DNA from: Thermodesulfobacteriota bacterium
Lineage (GTDB): Bacteria; Desulfobacterota; Thermodesulfobacteria; Thermodesulfobacteriales; Thermodesulfatatoraceae
Direction: 5' to 3'
Assembly (NCBI GenBank): GCA_013154385.1
Contig: JAADCO010000027.1
Coordinates: 1-27,809 of the forward strand
DNA: 27,809 bases
Positions 24,716 through 27,809 of this stretch are shown piece after piece. Numbering within the stretch: position 1 is the first letter of the stretch; each line of letters starts with the position of its first letter. Position numbers and translations under genes: made by a program. Under the pieces are notes generated by a model. That model was given only the letters and a program-made list of their open reading frames with translations. It ran no database searches and had not been told where the DNA came from.

Positions 24716-26122
24716 ATGAGCAAGGTAAAGACACGTTTTCCACCCAGTCCGACCGGGCATCTGCATCTTGGCGGAGCGCGCACGGCGCTCTTCAACTGGC
24801 TTTTTGCCCGCCACCACGGCGGTGTCTTTCTCCTGCGCTTTGAAGACACCGACCGCGAGCGTTCCCGTCAGGAGTACGTGGATTCCATCCGCGAGGCCCT
24901 CGAATGGCTGGGGCTCGAATGGGACGAAGGCCCCTACTTTCAGATGGAGCGGCTGGACGTCTACCGCGAATTCGCGGACAAGCTCTATCGCGAGGGCAAG
25001 GCGTATTACTGCGAATGCCCGCCGGAGCTCCTCGAAGAAAAGCGCAAGCGCGCGCTGGCCGAAGGGCGCAAGCCGAAATACGACGGCACCTGCCGCGACA
25101 AGGACCTGGGGCCCGGCCCCGGACGCGTGCTGCGCTTCAAGACCCCGCCCGTGGGCACCACCGTGGTCGAGGACCTCATCCGGGGGCCGGTGGCCTTCGA
25201 CCATCAGGAACTCGACGACTTCGTCATCATGCGGCCCGACGGCATCCCCACCTATCAGTTCGCGGTGGTGGTGGACGATCTCACCATGGGGATAACGCAC
25301 GTCATCCGGGGAGACGACCATCTCTCGAACACCCCCAAGCAGATCCTCCTCTTCAAGGCCCTGGGCGCGGAGCCGCCCAAGTACGCCCACGTCCCGATGA
25401 TCCTCGGGCCGGACGGGAGCCGGCTCTCCAAGCGCCACGGCGCGCTCTCCATCCTGGCCTACCGGGACGAAGGCTTCCTTCCCCAGGCCCTGCGCAACTA
25501 TCTGGTCCGGCTGGGCTGGTCCTACGGGGATCAGGAGATCTTTTCCCTGGAAGAAATGATCGAGAAGTTCGACCTTTCGCGGGTCTCCAAGTCTCCGGCG
25601 CGGTTCGATCCGGACAAGCTCCTGGCCCTAAACGCCCACTACATTCGGCAGGAGCCAACGGAAAAGCTGGCCCTCGAGGTCCTTCCCTTTCTCAAGGCCC
25701 TGGGCATAGAGATTCGCGAGCCCCAGGACCCGCGGTTCCTCAAGGCGGTGGAGAGCGTGAAGCCCCGCGCGCGCACGCTCAAAGAGATGGCCGAGATGAT
25801 GCGCTTCTATTTTGTGGACGAAATAGAGTTCGATCCCAAAGCCGCCGATAAATTCCTCAAAGAGGACATCGCTCCGGTTCTCGAACGGCTCATACGGGAG
25901 TTAGAGGCCTTGCCCGAGTTCAAAGAAGAGACACTTGAGACCCTCTTTCGTTCCCTTGCCGAAGAATACCAGCTCAAGCTCAAGCACATAGCTCAACCGG
26001 TAAGGGTGGCCCTTACCGGTCGGACGGTGAGCCCGGGCCTCTTCGAAGTCATGGACATCCTGGGCAAAGAAACCGTAATCAAGCGCCTGAAGAGGGCCCT
26101 TGATCACATCAGGGGAGGTTAA
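24716..26122 (+). CDS. gltX: Glutamyl-tRNA synthetase
   Basis: 468 residues, the usual length. Class I signatures are present: the HIGH version PSPTGHLHLGGARTALFNWL at the N-terminus and the KMSKS version SRLSKRHGA (about 240). Cysteines in YCECPPELL and DGTCRDKD fit the zinc-binding insert. GRKPKYDGTCR, PDGIPTYQFAVVVDDLTMGITHVIRGDDH and LVRLGWSYGDQE are typical. It charges tRNA-Glu; whether it also mischarges tRNA-Gln cannot be told. Start ATG 24716 (GTG 24713 is just before) has no visible RBS, so it may depend on amrB translation. Its last codons contain the RBS of the small gene behind it. Confidence 0.98.
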   Translation: MSKVKTRFPPSPTGHLHLGGARTALFNWLFARHHGGVFLLRFEDTDRERSRQEYVDSIREALEWLGLEWDEGPYFQMERLDVYREFADKLYREGKAYYCECPPELLEEKRKRALAEGRKPKYDGTCRDKDLGPGPGRVLRFKTPPVGTTVVEDLIRGPVAFDHQELDDFVIMRPDGIPTYQFAVVVDDLTMGITHVIRGDDHLSNTPKQILLFKALGAEPPKYAHVPMILGPDGSRLSKRHGALSILAYRDEGFLPQALRNYLVRLGWSYGDQEIFSLEEMIEKFDLSRVSKSPARFDPDKLLALNAHYIRQEPTEKLALEVLPFLKALGIEIREPQDPRFLKAVESVKPRARTLKEMAEMMRFYFVDEIEFDPKAADKFLKEDIAPVLERLIRELEALPEFKEETLETLFRSLAEEYQLKLKHIAQPVRVALTGRTVSPGLFEVMDILGKETVIKRLKRALDHIRGG

Positions 26123-26124
26123 AG

Positions 26125-26271
26125 ATGGGTGAAGTCTTAATCATCGCCTTAGTCGTGGTGGCCTGGATCTTGGTCAACAGGTTGGTGTTGCCCAAATTCG
26201 GGATCCCTACCTGAGCTTCTCCCACCTGCTCGCTGGACGAGCGAGCCAACAAGAAGAAAAAAGACTCCTAG
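26125..26271 (+). CDS. Putative one-helix membrane selenoprotein (TGA at 26212 read as selenocysteine)
   Basis: An ATG two bases after gltX, with GGAGG six bases upstream, opens a frame of 29 codons: a membrane helix (EVLIIALVVVAWILVNRLVL) and then PKFGIPT. At 26212-26214 comes TGA. Read as Sec, the frame continues 18 codons, UASPTC followed by a charged Lys-rich tail, to TAG 26269-26271, giving 48 residues with Sec30 and Cys35 as a possible redox pair. Support: a SECIS-like stem-loop at the right distance, and a TAG that shares CTAG with the opposing gene exactly as at two other convergent junctions here. If TGA is a stop, a 29-residue membrane peptide remains. I do not know its function. 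Sec genes (selA-D) are not in this window. Confidence 0.68.
26228..26246 (+). promoter_or_regulatory. Candidate bacterial SECIS element
   Basis: GCUCGCU (26228-26234) pairs perfectly with AGCGAGC (26240-26246), leaving the loop GGACG. The stem starts 13 bases after the TGA and the loop's first G is 21 bases after it. Bacterial SECIS hairpins lie within the coding region just after UGA and need a G in the first loop positions for SelB. No U run follows, so it is not a plus-strand terminator; on the minus strand the U-rich stretch lies before the hairpin, not after. Confidence 0.65.
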
Positions 26272-26567
26272 TCCTCACTGATCTTTTCCACTTCTTTGGG
26301 TTCCAGGTGTAGATGCGCCGTCTGCCCCCGATCAATCGCCACCAAATCCGTTTTCACCCGAAAGGTATGGCCCACGATTTCGGCGTCTTTGAGCCAGAAA
26401 AACCCGTCCTTGTAGGCTTCGAACAGGCCCTCGTATCTCGTGCCCGCCCTTGATTGAATGACGATCTTCTTGCCCTTCAGTTCCTCAAAGAAACTCGTGG
26501 TCTGCGCCGCGGCCGAGGCTGAAGGCTGTTTCTTCTCACGCCTGACGATGATTTTCTTCCCCGCCAT
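26268..26567 (-). CDS. Small protein with an Sm-like (LSm/Hfq-type) domain
   Basis: 99 residues. Residues 1-25 are basic, then Ala/Ser/Gln-rich and probably flexible. From about 27 comes a pattern like an Sm fold: a short helix (SFFEELKG), an Sm1-like stretch (KKIVIQSRAGTRYEGLFEAY through WLKDAEIVG) and an Sm2-like end (DLVAIDRGQTAHLHLEP). Strand spacing and the Gly in G..YEG.L fit LSm proteins, and LKDAEIVG is nearer the archaeal style than Hfq. An RNA-related role is inferred; no profile search was possible. RBS GGGGAG precedes the ATG. It lies 12 bases after the GNAT gene. The stop shares CTAG with the small selenoprotein candidate. Confidence 0.6.
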   Translation of the reverse strand: MAGKKIIVRREKKQPSASAAAQTTSFFEELKGKKIVIQSRAGTRYEGLFEAYKDGFFWLKDAEIVGHTFRVKTDLVAIDRGQTAHLHLEPKEVEKISED

Positions 26568-26579
26568 GATCTCCCCTCC

Positions 26580-27104
26580 TTAGTTTCTTAAGTCCGCCAC
26601 AAATTCATAAGCCGCAAGGCCCGAAGGATAGTATCTTTCGATCCTCTTTTTCAAGCGAAAAGATGCCCGGCGAAAGAGGGCCAGCGCCGGCTGGTTGTCA
26701 CAGCCCACGTGAGCGCGCAAGAAATGGTACCCCTTGGACCGGGCGATCCTCTTCGCGGCTTCGACCATCGAAGTCCCGATGCCGCGGCCGCGCTTCTCTG
26801 GAACCACGGCGATGGCCATGAGATCCAGCATCCTCGAAAACCAGACGGGCCACATCAAGCCCAGCATGAAAAAACCCACGCGCTGCCCGTTCTCTTCGAA
26901 AATATAAGTTTTGATGAATTGGTCATGGAACCAGCGGGGGATGATTTCCTCGTAAGGTCCAAAACGTTCAAAGGAACGACTCAAAACAGACACGAAGGAG
27001 AGATCATCCTCCTCAGCCAACCGCAGATTCGAGGTTGACTCTTCTTTCGGCTTACGGGTAGAAATACTTAAGCGTTTCCAAAAACTCCTGGAGGTCCCGG
27101 CCAT
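26580..27104 (-). CDS. GNAT-family N-acetyltransferase
   Basis: 174 residues from the ATG at 27104 (GTG 27113 would add three). The acetyl-CoA site is clear: DLMAIAVVPEKRGRGIGTSM with the RGxGxG loop (about 107-113), then AHVGCDNQPALALFRRASF, which is typical of RimI-like enzymes. The substrate is unknown. The first ~25 residues are basic and outside the domain; no internal ATG or GTG offers a later start before the fold begins. AAGGTGA lies five bases before ATG 27104. That ATG overlaps the ATG of the divergent UPF0173 gene inside CCATGG, so each RBS lies within the other's coding sequence. Confidence 0.83.
   Translation of the reverse strand: MAGTSRSFWKRLSISTRKPKEESTSNLRLAEEDDLSFVSVLSRSFERFGPYEEIIPRWFHDQFIKTYIFEENGQRVGFFMLGLMWPVWFSRMLDLMAIAVVPEKRGRGIGTSMVEAAKRIARSKGYHFLRAHVGCDNQPALALFRRASFRLKKRIERYYPSGLAAYEFVADLRN
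27035..27064 (+). promoter_or_regulatory. Candidate promoter of the UPF0173 gene, inside the GNAT coding region
   Basis: TTGACT (27035-27040), 18 bases, then TAGAAA (27059-27064) on the plus strand, about 38 bases before ATG 27103. Since the two divergent genes have no gap between them, promoters must lie inside coding sequence, and this is the best candidate on the plus strand. I found no comparable pair for the minus-strand gene. Confidence 0.5.
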
Positions 27105-27798
27105 GGAAATCACCTTTTACGGTCATGCTACGTTCAAAATCGTAACCCCGGAAGGCATTCGCATCCTCATCGATCCGTGGCTGGACAACCCCAAGGCCCC
27201 GCAGGAAAAAGACCTCGGACCGTACGATATCATCCTCATCACCCACGCCCACGGGGACCATCTGGGCAACGTGCTCGAAATCGCCCGCACCGCAGCCACG
27301 GAGGTCATCGCCATTCACGAGATTCAGCAGTATCTCCTGGCTCACGGGCTTCCGAACGTTACGGGAATGAACATCGGTGGGTCCTACCGGACCAAAGGTC
27401 TCACCATCACGATGGTTCAAGCGGTGCACAGCTCCTCCATGCAGGAAGAAGATAACATAATTTACGGCGGAGATCCTGCCGGTTTCGTCGTGCGTCTGGA
27501 AGACGGACGAACGATCTATCATGCCGGAGACACCGGTCTTTTCTACGATCTCACCCTCATCGGCGAACTCTATCAGCCGGAAGTGGCCATGATCCCCATC
27601 GGGGACCATTACGTCATGGGCCCGCGCGAGGCCGCCAAGGCCTGCCAGCTCCTTAAACCAAAGGTAGTCATCCCCATGCACTATGGCACCTTCCCTCTGC
27701 TCACCGGAACCCCGGAGGCCTTTGCGCAGCACCTGAAGGAAATGGCTCCGGAAGTGGAGCTCAAGACCCTCTCTCCGGGAGAGACGATCAAGCTCTGA
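27103..27798 (+). CDS. UPF0173 metal-dependent hydrolase (metallo-beta-lactamase fold)
   Basis: 231 residues matching the UPF0173 family in length and layout. Metal ligands are visible: THAHGDHLGN (the HxHxDH motif, about 47-53), VQAVHSSS, YHAGDTGLFYD and IPMHYGTFP. ITFYGHATFKI at the N-terminus is the usual opening. The fold is that of zinc-dependent beta-lactamase-like hydrolases; the natural substrate is not known. GGAGGT lies about nine bases before the ATG. The stop TGA overlaps an ATG (27798) that could start a next gene, but only four codons remain in the window. Confidence 0.93.
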   Translation: MEITFYGHATFKIVTPEGIRILIDPWLDNPKAPQEKDLGPYDIILITHAHGDHLGNVLEIARTAATEVIAIHEIQQYLLAHGLPNVTGMNIGGSYRTKGLTITMVQAVHSSSMQEEDNIIYGGDPAGFVVRLEDGRTIYHAGDTGLFYDLTLIGELYQPEVAMIPIGDHYVMGPREAAKACQLLKPKVVIPMHYGTFPLLTGTPEAFAQHLKEMAPEVELKTLSPGETIKL

Positions 27799-27809
27799 TG
27801 CCCTGGGCC

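Noticed and set aside
26228..26246. Hairpin as a terminator of gltX
   Set aside because: No U run follows on either strand in the right order, and the stem lies before the shared CTAG stop; a SECIS reading explains more.

Overview
The window looks like chromosome from a thermophilic Gram-negative bacterium, most likely of the Thermodesulfobacteria / Thermodesulfobacteriota type. This is inferred from high GC, short intergenic spaces, proteins rich in Glu/Lys/Arg, a Kdo-pathway gene (kdsD, implying LPS), an F1 operon with paired b and b' subunits, and the order zapB-zapA-6S RNA-rny-ymdB. No phage, transposon, CRISPR array, tRNA or rRNA was seen. Nearly everything is housekeeping, and the unusual features are small.

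Layout. 1-1026 (minus): the 5' part of a hydantoinase B gene behind an HD phosphohydrolase. 1089-4486 (plus): DNA polymerase I and a PilZ protein. 7039-4483 (minus): kdsD and a glycogen-synthase-like GT5 enzyme. 7184-7864 (plus): an unusual Fur-FeoA fusion behind an 18-bp palindrome. 23788-7861 (minus): about 16 kb read in one direction, namely mreB-mreC-mreD-mrdA-rodA (cell shape), atpF'-F-H-A-G-D-C (ATP synthase), a UUCG terminator, a truncated glmU, zapB-zapA, 6S RNA, a structured leader, rny and ymdB. 23897-26271 (plus): a MEMO-family gene (amrB), gltX and a 48-codon gene with an in-frame TGA. 27104-26268 (minus): a GNAT acetyltransferase and an Sm-like protein. 27103-27798 (plus): a UPF0173 metallo-hydrolase.

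The most interesting item is the tiny gene after gltX. Its reading frame meets TGA after 29 codons, then runs 18 more codons to a TAG. A perfect 7-bp stem with a loop beginning GG lies 13 nt after the TGA, the geometry of a bacterial SECIS element. The TAG falls in a CTAG shared with the stop of the opposing gene, as at the other two convergent junctions here. I read it as a one-helix membrane selenoprotein that ordinary gene calling would truncate or miss.

Other signals: a nested ~200-nt fold directly in front of the rny ribosome binding site; a diverged second copy of the atpG 3' end just after the atpG stop; a His-rich periplasmic segment on the ATP synthase b subunit; a GlmU lacking its acetyltransferase part; and a divergent gene pair whose start codons overlap in CCATGG. 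Functional coupling is plausible in the envelope genes (mre/mrd/rodA, glmU, kdsD), in division (zapA/zapB) and in RNA metabolism (6S RNA, RNase Y, YmdB).
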